The position numbers were made by a program, and so were the translations under genes. A stretch of 64,000 nt of DNA, taken from positions 190,380 through 254,379 of the forward strand of contig NW_022259060.1 of assembly GCF_009602425.1 (NCBI RefSeq). Reading direction: 5' to 3'. The notes below the pieces were generated by a model, which saw only the letters and a list, made by a program, of their open reading frames with translations, did no database searches and was not told the DNA's origin. Below, piece after piece: positions 33,801 to 51,746 of this stretch. The DNA comes from Actinia tenebrosa (lineage: Eukaryota; Cnidaria; Anthozoa; Actiniaria; Actiniidae). Numbering within the stretch: the stretch's first letter is position 1; each line of letters begins with the position of its first letter.

Positions 33801-36800
33801 TGTTGAATGTTGTATACCAAGTTCGAATTGCTGACGTCACAGCGGCCATGTTGTTCTACCAAAACAATACATATTCTAACCTCTGGGAATTGAACTCTAT
33901 TTTTATGCCAAAACTGTGGAGAAAGTTTCTATCTTTTGGTACACCAATATGGCGGCCTTATCACGTGAGTGAGAACGCTTTATTTAATTTTCCCATTTTT
34001 ATCTGCACATTTTTCCTGCATATATATATTTTTTCCTGCGGACATGGTAAGCACTATGCACCATGCAACAGTAACTCCACCAACCGTTTTCAGTTATTCT
34101 GATTGGTTAGCTGATCAGTTATCTGGCCCTGATACACAGTTTTTTTACCTTCGTCGTATGTCTTTGACATCGCAGAGGAAGTTCTTTTCCAAGTCTGCCA
34201 TTTTTCCTTACATCACCAACAACCTTCTTCCAAATTCCACTCTTCCCTGACAGCAGATCAAAGTTCCCAATGACGTACAGACCCATACGAGCACGTGACA
34301 AAGCTACGCATGCTCTGTTGATGTCATTGACGAATCCCACGTGACCAGTGTCGTTGCTACGCACCAAGGATAACAGGATAATGTCATTCTCTTCTCCCTG
34401 GTAGTTGTCAATGGTCGACAGGCGTATCTAAATTTATGAGACGTGGAAAAAGGTAACACAAATCATTCAGCCAGTGAATCTGGTCGTTTAAAGAAATAGA
34501 AAACGCGCACTTGTGCTGGGTGCAGTCATAATGCACCCGAGAATTGTCAGAACAGAAGAGAAGTGTTAGTAGAAGCACAGCATGTAGCGTAGTGCAGTGG
34601 CGTAGTTAAAAACATTTCTTGAGTGTTCTGGCAATACCCAAGTACTTTATTATTGAATACAGCAATGCCGAAACAAGTTTTATGAAATACAAATTAGATT
34701 AGCCATCCTTTTGGATTTGCCCCAAAATAATCAGAAAGCCGAGGATTTATGACAGCGAAACCAACCAAATACCACAAACACGTGCGCATAATTGCTTAAA
34801 ATATTTGTCACTATGTGTTCAGTTTTTGCTACAAGCATAATATGCATCGATAGCATAAGCTAATTTTACCTACGCTTACCTCTGTAAGGCCTTCAGTCAT
34901 GTCATCTCTGATCATGAGCATCTGCCCAAGATAGGGTGTGAGGATGGTTATTTGACTTGGTTTATAGCCTTGTTGTATGACATAACGACAAAGCCTTACT
35001 AGAAATCGAGCCTCGTGTTTATTGAAATGGCTGAAGGAATCTTTACTGTCACTCTCTGAATGCCTGTTAAACAAAGAGTCACTCAGTTAAAGTGGTTATC
35101 AATTCATGTGGCACATTTCTGATTTTAATGCGGCAAATAACTTCGATTTCCTGGCCCTTTCGATTTTCTAAATTGATCTATTTACAAGTTAGTTTGCTAC
35201 TGAATGTTTTTAGTCATTGTATAAAAAATTACTATACTTCCAGACATCGAGTGCTGAACCGTCGTATGGCAGCGCGAAGCATTTACGGCTACGCCGGAGA
35301 TTTCGACCCCGACACCGCTATCCAAAGATTTACAGACTGATCAGGAAGCTCGACCGAAGCCTAAGGGAGAGGTTAGTCGGCCTCTAGACCGTAAATGAGT
35401 AACCCCTTGCAATGACCAGTATGCCCAATATGACACTTGTTTCACTGATGACTTTGTACGCATGGACGCTCTCTTCCATGTGGGACCCCTATTTTGAGAA
35501 TTAGCCGTAACGTTATTAGTGAAAACATTCTAGAACCACTCTAACGGCTTATTTCATATTTAGGCTAAAACAAAATGTACCTCGTTTGTCTATATTGTGA
35601 GAACTGCTTGTAACGTTTCAAATTAAGGAATATAAAACGCGCGCGCATGTCTCTATACTGTGTTATAAAATAACTGTTATGAATGTCGCGTTCTGATTGG
35701 GTTGGAGCGCGTGCTTTATGAGAGCACATTGCACGCGCGCGCACTTTCCGTTGCGTCATTCCTATCTATTATTGTAATTTGTATTTTATAAAAGAAATAA
35801 AAAACTTGCTTGCTGTGCTGTGTGCAGTCATAAACCACTTGGGGATTGGCAGAACACTCGAGAAGTGTCCAGAAGCACTCCGCTACGCGTCGTGCTTCTC
35901 CTAACACTTCTCTCGTGTTCTGCCAACCCCCGCGTGCTTTATGACAGCACACAGCACGCGCGAGCGTTTTCTATTTCTTCAATATGAACAATCTGGGAGC
36001 TGTATAAAGCACGAGAGAAGCAAGCTTAGAAACACAAGGCGTACCTGAGTGCTTCTCTTGTTTCTCGAGTGCTAAAACTCCCAGAGTGTTTATTTCACAG
36101 TACAAAGACATAGGACTAGATAATACGACTATGAAACAATGGGAATGAAAAAAATACGTTACCTGTGGTCAATAAAGAACAAGTTGTGTTGGAAGCCAAG
36201 GACGTCCTCATAATCATGAACTATTTGGTGGTTTGTAAGGTCCTTGTAGATGTGTCTCACCAGGGACGCTATCTCTGGTCTCATGCGATGCTGTACCTGA
36301 CAGGGAACACTCTACGTTAGTCTAGATATGAAACACTGAACATGGATCAAGAGAATGTGGCTCTTATTCTGTTCACATCTTAAGAAACTTTTCAAACTAT
36401 AACATTCATAAAGTGGCGCATAGAAACCAATAGAGCGCACTTTAACCCCCCTCTTCATCAGTGCTCTGTTTTGATGGTGTTTAAAGGTAAAGATACATGG
36501 ATCAAAGAAAAGTTGAAACAAATATGTTAGATCATATCTGGGGGTCAACGTACTAACTTGGTGTCCCGTGAAATACAAGGGTGAAGTCACTAAACCCGTG
36601 AAATAGATATTAGACTAAGGCCCCGTCCACACGTATCCGGAAATTTTTGTATCCGCAAATTATTTTTTGGAAAAAAGTACAGGGGATGCTCGTCGTATCT
36701 CTAGGAGTAAAAATTCGCGATTTGGTATCTTTTGGGAGTTCAATGCGAATTTTTGAAAATCAGCATTTTCTGGTATCCCCCCCCCCCCCCCCCCGAAATT

Positions 36801-39800
36801 GAGTCACTGTAATATATGAAATAGTCAACTTACTGTTAATCTTACACAAGGCATCTGTAGTTTGGCCAACCGTTCAAACATAGAAATATTCAAGTTGTAC
36901 TTCTTGGCCAGCTCGTACACCGTGCAGCTTGGCCTCAGTTGTTGGTGATCTCCTATAAGAATCACGTGCTCGCAATCCAACGGAAGTGACGTCAAGATGT
37001 GAGCCTCCAGCACCTCAGCGGCTTCTTCCACAATGACAATCTTTGGTTTAATTCGTTGGAGAATGTCCCGATACCTTGCTGCGCATGTCGTTGTCATAGC
37101 AATGATCTTAGCTTGTCTAAGGATATAGAAATCTTCATCGGCATTGATCTCTGATAGTCTCATCAGAAGCGTTTCGTAGCCCACTTCTTGGCTGTCAGTA
37201 ATTCTCTTTTGTAGATATCTTTCCAATTCTAATCTCCATAACCGATAAAGGTCCCACCTTCTACCACTTGGCAGCCTAAATAGATCTTGAATTGACTCTT
37301 CCTGTGCGTCAGACATAGTTTCTTGACTTTGAAGGTTATTGTAAAGTTGTTCTGGGTTTCTGGCATCATTTACATGGCATACGACAGCTGGTCCTTCTGT
37401 TTCATCGGGAAGATCATCATCATCACCTTCGACCTCAAACTCTCGTCCAGCGGAGATGATCTTTCTGAAGTCCTCAGACTGAAACACTTGGTGTTTATCG
37501 CCGTCTTGAGGTTGTTTCTGTTCAACGCGCAGCCACTGCAACAATTGCGCATCTTCTGACCTATTCTCCTGTGAGCAACTTGTAAAACACCGTATGTGGC
37601 GTTCTTTCATGAAACCCTTCAGTGTACTGATAGATAAAACTCCCTTATAACCGTCTGCGATGGTACAGCTTGCTTCTTTAGGTAGGTAGGTCTCTTCTAT
37701 CTCCTTTCTCTCCCTCCAAATGCGTCCTCTCTCTTGTTGATTATCATCTCCATGCTTTTCGTTACGTCTTTTTGTTCTAAGTTCCTTTATGTTACATTCG
37801 TGGAGTTTCTCTTCCTTCGAGCGTCCGCCAACTCGAACGACACCTTGGAACAATAAATAAAGGTTAATGATTATAGATTTGGCAGCACTGTTGCCACATG
37901 GGATGGTGTATTGAACGCTGACTTTATTTTTCAGGCAGTTTTTAGTTTAGTTTTTTAGTAAAATTATAGGAGAAGAGAGGAGAGGAGAGGAATAAAGTGT
38001 AACGACGCAACTAACCTTGTTTGTTGTTCAGTCCCATCAGGAACTGGTCCAGGGCGTGATTGGTGTAGGACACCATCAGAATAGGAGACCTGTCCTCTCC
38101 ACTCCACAAATCTCGGTTATCAAGTAAAGCATGGGCAATCTTCAGCCCTACGTAGGTCTTACCGGTACCAGGTGGACCCTGAATGAGCGCAAAGCGATGA
38201 TTTAGTGCTTGTTGACATGCGCGGTACTGGGATTCATCAAGTCCTAATGCTTCCTTGCACGGCCATTGGTGGATATTATGAACCGGAACACGTGATACAT
38301 CCAGGTCGTTTTCTTGTAGGTACTCTGAGTCAGCAATACAAGTCATGTCCATGTACTTAAGGTTGTCGTTCGATGAAACACTGCCTTCTTCAGTATCAGA
38401 GTAGGACTGTTCGTGTGAGTCCATTATATAGCCATCATCTGAACTCTGATATCTCTGATTATTCCAGTCTTCGTTCATATTTTCTTGTTGATCATCAATG
38501 ATGTAGCTGGGCGGAGCATCTGCATTCTTGCAGTGCACAATGCATTCTTTAAAGGGCAGCTTTTCCTCATTCATTGTTTGCAAAGCGCTCAGATTATGTC
38601 TGTATGCTTCAAAATATGCCTCACTTTCTATCATTTGAAACACCCATTTGTTTTCAATGGCATTCTGCATCGACTGTGTCTCACAATTTTCAAAGCGTAG
38701 CTCCAAAAGGCCGCACTCCAAATCACAGAAGTCCCGATTCTCTACAGTGGCAAATAGTAAAGTATTAAATCCATCAGCAGAAAGACAAACCAGTGCGCCA
38801 TACTTTAGTCTCTTAATCACGAACGTCCTCCAGTTTACGTGCTTTAATCTTCCATTTTGTTTGTTGATTTGAACTCTGTACACTCCTCCCCTGCGATGGC
38901 ACACAGGATTGATTATCTTCAGCTCTTTGTAGAGAAAGGTGTTCTGTCGTGGCGTCGTGTTGTCTTCATCTTCTTTTGTTCCATGATAGCTACTGCCTTT
39001 TCTTCTTAATTCTTGGATTCTTTCTCTTAAGGGCATGATGAAATCTTCTCTTAGAAGCCGGAATTGTACATCAAGATAATGCTCGGTGTCTTTGTAAGTA
39101 CTCTTGATGACATTCGCGCGCAGGAAAGGGCTGACCTCCTTGAAGTCTTCCTCATTTGGGACGACGCTTATTTTACGAAAGTCATCTGGTGGATTCATAC
39201 TATCATCATTGCCATGTTTCGTGTGGAATGGATTCTTGATAGCCTTCAGTGAGGCAATACGGTGGAGAATACCGTCACCAACTTCTCCATGGTCGAGCGG
39301 ATGGATCTTATCACTGAGTTTATCTACCAACATTTGAACAAGATAAAACACAGCCTTGTCAAATCGTTGCAAGAGCGCCTCAAATATACTAATAATCTTA
39401 CGAATGACTTCAGCAAGCTCATCTTCATTACTGCAATTCAATTGAGGCAAATTCATAATAAACTCAGGGAAATGAGTTCCAAGAAGCTGCTTGTGCGTTG
39501 CTTGAAGAATTGCGTTAGCAGATGTGTAGCGGTTGGTGGAGTTGATGACGGCCATTAAACTATCGATAACAAGCTTGAAAAGATCCTCACGGATTCCTTC
39601 TTGTGAATTCAGTAGCGCAACATATCTTTGTTCAGCTTTAACTAATTGTAACATGACTTCATTTTCATCCATTTTAGAGCAAATATTTTCAAGTGCTTTG
39701 TAACCGATTGGGTTGAAGTCCCGCTTTTCTTTCTTTTCTGGGATGCTTTCGTTTTCTAACTTATTGCTCCTTTTTCGTTTTCTTTGGGGAGCATCAGTTC

Positions 39801-41549
39801 TTTTGGTTGACAAGGAAAGACCGCTTGTCCCTGGTGGTGAGTGCAGATGTGTAGGCTTGGAGCAAACAGCCCGTACAGATATATTCTCCTGTGACTCCGT
39901 CGCCGTAGCACGTGATTCTACTCGCCCCCTTTTGATTAACTCCTGAGTAACAACAGGTAAAGATTGGATGCCATGTGGAAAACAGGAAGATGCACACTCT
40001 CGTCTCCTTTTCTTTGAACCTATCAGACCCTTACTCGCTTCACTTTGCGCAACACTTACAAATGTTTCGGACCCATCTCTTGAAAATCTTTCGTCACGGG
40101 ACCCATGGGAATCCATTTCATGGCTTGACATCGCTCTTTCGTCACGGGACCCATGGGAATCCCTTTCGTGGCGTGACATCGCTCTTTCGTCACGGGACCC
40201 ATGGGAATCCCTTTCGTGGCNNNNNNNNNNNNNNNNNNNNNNNNNNNNNNNNNNNNNNNNNNNNNNNNNNNNNNNNNNNNNNNNNNNNNNNNNNNNNNNN
40301 NNNNNNNNNNNNNNNNNNNNNNNNNNNNNNNNNNNNNNNNNNNNNNNNNNNNNNNNNNNNNNNNNNNNNNNNNNNNNNNNNNNNNNNNNNCATGGGAATC
40401 CCTTTCGTGGCGTGACATCGCTCTTTCGTCACGGGACCCATGGGAATCCCTTTCGTGGCGTGACATCGCTCTTTCGTCATGGGACCCATGGGAATCCCTT
40501 TCGTGGCTTGACATCGCTCTTTCGTCAAGGAACTCATGGGAATCCCTTTCGTGGCTTGACATCGCTCTTTCGTCACGGGACCCATGGGAATCCCTTTCGT
40601 GGCTTGACATCGCTCTTTCGTCAAGGAACCCATGGGAATCTCTTTCGTGGCGTGGCATCGTTCTTTCGTCACGAGACCCATGGGAATCCCTTTCGTTACG
40701 TGACATCGCTCGTTCTTCACGGGACCCATGGGAATCCCTTTCATGGCTTGACATCGCTCTTTCGTCAAGGAACCCATGGGAATCCCTTTCGTTACGTGGC
40801 ATTGCTCTTTCGTCACGGGACCCATGGGAATCCCTTTCGTTACGTGACATCACTCGCTCTTCACGGGACCCATGGGAATCCCTTTCGTTGCGTGACATCG
40901 CTCTTTCGTCACGGGACCCATAAGAATCCCTTTCGTGGCGTGACATTGCTCTTTCGTCACGTGACCCATGGGAATTCCTTTCGTGGCGTGACATCGCTCT
41001 TTCGTCACGGGATCCATGGGAATTCCTTTCGTTGCGTGACATCATTCTTTCGTCACGGGATCCATGGGAACCTCTTTCTTGAAATGACATCGGTCTTTCG
41101 TCACTAGACCAATGGGAATCCCTTTTGTGGCGTGACATCGCTCTTTCGTCACGGGATCCATGGGAATTCCTTTCGTTGCGTGACATCGTTCTTTCGTCAC
41201 GGGATCCATGGGAACCTCTTTCTTGAAATGACATCGGTCTTTCGTCACGGGACCAATGGGGATTCCATTCGTAGCTTGATATAAGTCTTTTGTCATGGGA
41301 CACAGGAAAATCCCCTTCATTGCGTGACATCCGCCGTTCGTTTTGCGACACAGGCAAATCCTCTTCGTGGTTTGACATCCGTCGCTCGCACAATATTTGT
41401 ACTGATCTGCTCCATTCTGACTGAGAACCTTGCAAAACGTTATCTCTACTTTTCCGTGAACCCATTGTAAGGCTTGGTATTTCTTCGTTTTCCACAGCAC
41501 AGAGCCTCTTTTGATTGAACGTTGTTACTGCTAATGTAATTCCATGCAT
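30864..41549 (-). CDS. ZNFX1-like: ZNFX1-like SF1 RNA helicase with NF-X1 and RZ zinc fingers
   Basis: ZNFX1 relatives are antiviral dsRNA sensors in mammals and act in small-RNA inheritance in nematodes. Eight exons, minus order: 41549-38016, 37843-36834, 36296-36163, 35063-34880, 34427-34149, 33650-33511, 33164-32220 and 31805-30864. Exon 1 encodes a 16-residue tandem repeat, a nuclear-type basic stretch, the ZNFX1 signature EHYLDVQFRLLREDF and Walker A GPPGTGKT. Exon 2 has motif II VIVEEAAEVLE and motif III LIGDHQQLRP. Later exons have QHRMRPEI, DNYQGEENDII and VALSRARMGLYVIGN, then Cys/His-rich NF-X1 fingers. The last exon ends in an RZ finger (GHWYKCRQGHVYAIGECGG). Exon 7 holds an exact 50-bp tandem duplication that throws the frame; with one copy, all phases fit. 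An N gap interrupts the exon 1 repeat. Confidence 0.9.
31885..32115. repeat. 57-bp minisatellite, locus 1 of 3
   Basis: About four units of 57 bp (GTTAGCCATGCCCTGACTTA, then GATCAGCCCAGAGGTTGTTT and CAGGGTTCNATCTGTGA) lie in the last intron of the ZNFX1-like gene. Spacing measured between successive GTTAGCC starts is exactly 57. Confidence 0.9.
32267..32366. repeat. Exact 50-bp tandem duplication in a coding exon
   Basis: 32267-32316 and 32317-32366 are identical. They fall in exon 7 of the ZNFX1-like gene. The single-copy reading HIFEVHALDKWMDMGNDDQQ continues to a phase-0 donor that fits the next exon, whereas the doubled sequence shifts frame and would remove the RZ finger. Either a recent mutation or an assembly error. 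Confidence 0.95.
33297..33476. mobile_element. CACGTG-MITE copy (well preserved)
   Basis: Starts GGGCGTAATGTTTTTCCATT and ends with the inverted form GGTCTGAAATGGGAAAACAT. The interior has CATTCCCTAGAGTATCAT and a palindromic centre. It lies between exons 6 and 7 of the ZNFX1-like gene. One ambiguous base is present. Confidence 0.9.
33735..33980. mobile_element. Palindromic MITE with ATGGCGGCC-type arms
   Basis: The left part reads TGACGTCACAGCGGCCATGT, then TGTTCTACCAAAAC. The right part is its diverged complement, TTTTGGTACACCAATATGGC, then GGCCTTATCACGTGA. The segment before it, ACAGCTATTTCAAAAAAGGT, also occurs near 23165 in ZUP1 intron 8, so two repeat families may be joined here. Located in intron 5 of the ZNFX1-like gene. 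Confidence 0.65.
34490..34610. mobile_element. Truncated GAAATAGAAAACGCGC element
   Basis: Shares AAGAAATAGAAAACGCGC, GTGCAGTCATAA and AAGTGTTAGTAGAAGCAC with the fuller element at 35560-35980. Only one end is present. Intron 4 of the ZNFX1-like gene. Confidence 0.65.
35215..35420. other. GC-rich intronic island, origin unclear
   Basis: A patch near 35250-35400 is distinctly more GC-rich than its surroundings and open in one frame, but I recognise no domain and it has no convincing splice sites in the direction of the host gene. Possibly old repeat sequence. Confidence 0.3.
35560..35980. mobile_element. MITE cluster with GCGCGC-rich inverted ends
   Basis: Contains facing copies of TGTGCAGTCATAAAC...CAGAACACTCGAGAAGTGT and the complementary ACACTTCTCTCGTGTTCTG...TTTATGACAGCACACAGCAC. 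They end in GCGTTTTCTATTTCTT, the inverse of the element end at 34490. A second set of GCGC-rich ends lies at 35635-35755. Intron 3 of the ZNFX1-like gene. Confidence 0.7.
36615..36795. mobile_element. Truncated DNA-element end GGCCCCGTCCACACGTATCC
   Basis: This terminal sequence is typical of a widespread family of non-autonomous DNA elements in invertebrates (established knowledge from memory, not searched). Only the left end is recognisable and it runs into a C tract at 36778-36794. Intron 2 of the ZNFX1-like gene. Confidence 0.5.
40085..41400. repeat. 48-bp coding minisatellite with N gap
   Basis: About 24 visible 48-bp units encode 16-residue repeats of the form MSRHERDSHGSRDERA on the minus strand. 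They are degenerate at the N-terminal edge and nearly uniform near the 170-base N run (40221-40390). Frames before and after the run differ, so its length is estimated. Antisense open frames across this stretch are shadows. Confidence 0.95.
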
Positions 41550-41722
41550 GCTCGTGGTATAATATGCATATACACATCAAATGAATCTAAATATCGACAG
41601 TGACTTGAATATTACCACTGTTAGTGCGCTCTACGGTCTTTGTCCGTAAGTGCTATCTTCGTATGACCTGAAACGTACATTACAACAGCCAATTACGATA
41701 GACCTTATTCGACGTCGTCGTC

Positions 41723-41870
41723 GGCATTGTTTCCCATTTCAGATCACGTGTCATTCCCTTGAGTATCATTTCTTTGTTTTCGCATATTTGCGCTTGAGAG
41801 GATGCATTAATACGGATGCAACTCAAACAAAGAATCTAGATCTTATTCTCTAATGGGAAAACATTGCACC
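41723..41870. mobile_element. CACGTG-MITE copy
   Basis: Left end CCCATTTCAGATCACGTGTC then ATTCCCTTGAGTATCATTTC; right end GAATCTAGATCTTATTCTCT then AATGGGAAAACATTGCACC. The right arm is partly deleted. It lies about 175 bp upstream of the ZNFX1-like start codon. Confidence 0.8.
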
Positions 41871-42642
41871 ACAACGACTAGGCCACTATGCATATGACAA
41901 AACGAAAGAATTTCAATTTTATGAGAATTGGAAATCTATGTATGTCCTCCAGCTATGTCCTGAAACCATTCAAGTTTTGTACTCAAACAAAGGTGTAGGA
42001 TTTTTTTGGAATAAAAAACATCATTAAAAGCATGGAAAGGCGGAAGTCAATGAGATATCTCAAAATACATAAAAGCAGTACTCACAAAATGTACGTCTTC
42101 CTTGAAATTGCTTGAAAATTAGATTTCAACTCTTAAAAAAGCTAATCCGAGTCATTAATACCTCGTTTGGTAAACATTTCATGCCGTTTAAGCCAGTATT
42201 TTAAAACAAAGACGTGTTTTGTCCCTGTGTTTACATTACGATGTTGTTGCCCGACTCTTGTTTGCTTCAATGCGCTTCAACGACACTTGGGCTTTCGTTT
42301 TCGAGCCAAGACCAACGAGTTTAAATAGAATCAAACCTAGTCCATTTTTATACCTGTATTTAAAGCATATTTTAGTATAAAAAATAAAGAAGAAGGCTTG
42401 TTCGACGTACCTTGCATTTCGCTTGCTTGACGCTTGCCCTCAAAGTAAAATTTCTTGGAAATAAAACCACAGGGATCCCAATGAGTCAAATCACAACACG
42501 CCCATGCGTTGCTTTCGAAAGAACGAACATTCCTAGATAAAGTTATTAAAAAACTTTATCATATGACCCGTACCTTCCCGTGCGCGCGGTCTTATAAAAA
42601 CCTTCGGGAAGCCGTACGGCTTTGAGCGAGCAGGGCCGCTCG

Positions 42643-42945
42643 CGGGGGGTACTCTTGCCCGTTTAGGGTAGGGATGTGCCGCTGAGCCCTCTGAACCCTG
42701 ACCCTGTTCCAGAGTAAAATCGCTGAAATAAATACCCTGTTCCAGAAAAAGATCGCTGAAAACCATAACCTTTTCCGGTAGTGCGAAAATAGATACCCTG
42801 TTCCAGAGAGGAGAGAGTGTGATTTTATATACCCTGTCCCAGAGCGAGCGCGATTTTATATACCCTCTTCCAGACCAAAATCGCTGAAAAACATACCCTG
42901 TTTGGCGGCACGTACCCGTATAGCGAATATAGGGGAGTAATCCCC
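42643..42945. mobile_element. Element with GGGGGTACTC inverted ends, copy 1
   Basis: The left end reads GGGGGTACTC, then AGGGATGTGCCGCTGAGCC. The right end is the inverse: ACCCTGTTTGGCGGCACGTA then CCCGTATAGCGAATATAGGG. Between lie five or so repeats of ATACCCTGTTCCAGA alternating with AAAATCGCTGAAA. Non-coding. It lies upstream of the mannosidase gene. Confidence 0.7.
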
Positions 42946-43274
42946 TCCGGGCTCGGTCCGTACGCTTCACCTCGAGCCAAATATTTTCCCGTACGGCCCG
43001 ACCTAACTCAGCCAATAAGCATTTTATCATATGACCCTAAATAAAAAAGATACTTTAAAAGTTGCAAATTATGTCAATACGGTCGCAGGTCGCAATCTTA
43101 AGAAATGTAGTACCGTATCCCGCTGGAAACCTTCGCGATTCCCGATTCCCGGCACCTCAAAAACACGAAATCCCGCTTCCCGCAGACTCCCCCACCCCAC
43201 CCCTCCTTACCTTGAATAATAACCTGCCTGTCTTTAATACCAGCGGTACTCCCCATGAGTATATCAAATCCAAG

Positions 43275-50581
<7,307 letters not shown>

Positions 50582-50892
50582 TTCTGCGGCAAGACTGGTT
50601 TTTACTAGTTGTATTGTCTTATTTAGAATGGTCTTTACTGGAGGTTTGAGTAAAGATGTCAAATGACCCTCTGATCATGACGCTAACAAATTTGGAATGG
50701 CTTTAAGAGGAGTTTTGTATGAGTTTAAAAGATTATTTGGGGGTTACAGTTTTTTAAGGGGTGACCCTTAGCTCACTGTGCGAGGCTTACCAATTTTGAA
50801 AAACTCGTCATATATTAAACCCCACTAACTTCCAACTTCCGCCAACTTTAAAAAGCACACGTTATGCTAGAATCATAGACCTCTTCTGCCAT

Positions 50893-51065
50893 TGGGCATA
50901 ACGTTTTTTCCATTTCAGACCACGTCATTCCCTTGAGTATCATTTCATTGTTCAACAGTTGTGCATGAGAAGGTACATGAATATGGATAAACCAAAACTA
51001 AGAATCTTATTCTCAAGGGAATGACATGTGGTCTGAAATGGGAAAACATTACAGTACACCCAAGG
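50893..51065. mobile_element. CACGTG-MITE copy (nearly complete)
   Basis: Starts GGGCATAACGTTTTTTCCAT and ends ATGACATGTGGTCTGAAATG, then GGAAAACATTACAG. The palindromic centre includes GTGCATGAGAAGGTACATG. About 310 bp past the mannosidase stop. Confidence 0.85.
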
Positions 51066-51330
51066 AACAGACCGAGGTCTATTCTGAGACAGCACTCAAT
51101 ATTTTCTCTCATCCAATCAACACCTTAGTTTTACTATATGTATTTTTTCCGCCCATACAATGTGATGTCAACTTTCATGTAAGTATTATTTAAGTGCCCT
51201 TCAAAGAAACATTTGAACACTTTCAACCATTCACTTTCAACCACATTTCTGTTTTTAGATGCTGAGCATTTTCAGTTTTTCACTTTTGACTCCAATACTG
51301 GTTCAGTCATAAGTGAAAACCATCCAGGGC

Positions 51331-51746
51331 CTGGTTGTACGAAGGGTGGATAGCGCTATCTAACAGATCTTATCCAGTGGATAAATTTATTGGATAACAG
51401 TATTTCTTTTTTCACTGGATAAAGATTTATCCATTAAATAGTGCTATCTACGTTTGTACAACAAGGCTGGTTATACGAAGGGTGGATAGCGCTATCCCAC
51501 AGATCTTATCCAGTGGATAAATTTATTGGATAACAGTATTGCTTTGTATACTGGATAAAGATTTATCCATTAAAAAGTGCTACAGTGTATCTACCTTTGT
51601 ACAACTAGGCTGGTTGTATGAAGGGTGGATAGCGCTATCCCACAGATCTTATCCAGTGGATGAATTTATTGGATAACAGTATTGCTTTATCCACTGGATA
51701 AAGACATTTATCCATTAAATAGTGCTATCTACCTTCTGTACAACTA
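51331..51746. repeat. Tandem array of three GGATAGCGCTATC palindromic units
   Basis: Three units of roughly 136-143 bp start at 51331, 51467 and 51610. Each starts CTGGTTGTACGAAGGGTGGA then TAGCGCTATC and ends with a diverged inverse (AGTGCTATCT then TTGTACAAC). Inside are repeated ATCCAGTGGATAA motifs. Each unit resembles a full MITE, so this is a MITE amplified head to tail. Confidence 0.85.

Larger units (their letters stand above)
41550..43274. other. Head-to-head intergenic region
   Basis: Separates the ZNFX1-like gene (minus) from the mannosidase gene (plus) and must hold both promoters. It contains a MITE copy and a larger element with GGGGGTACTC ends, both listed separately. The sequence between them (about 41870-42640) holds no recognised gene. 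Confidence 0.55.

Noticed and set aside
35215-35420. Hidden exon of the ZNFX1-like gene in the GC-rich island
   Set aside because: Exons 3 and 4 join in phase without it, and it lacks matching splice sites on the minus strand.
36778-36794. C tract as a telomere-like or regulatory feature
   Set aside because: A plain homopolymer at the edge of a truncated DNA element; no repeat unit.
40056-41549. Long open frames on the plus strand and in alternate minus frames across the 48-bp repeat
   Set aside because: A 48-bp repeat without stops is open in several frames at once. Only the minus frame encoding MSRHERDSHGSRDERA continues into the conserved helicase.
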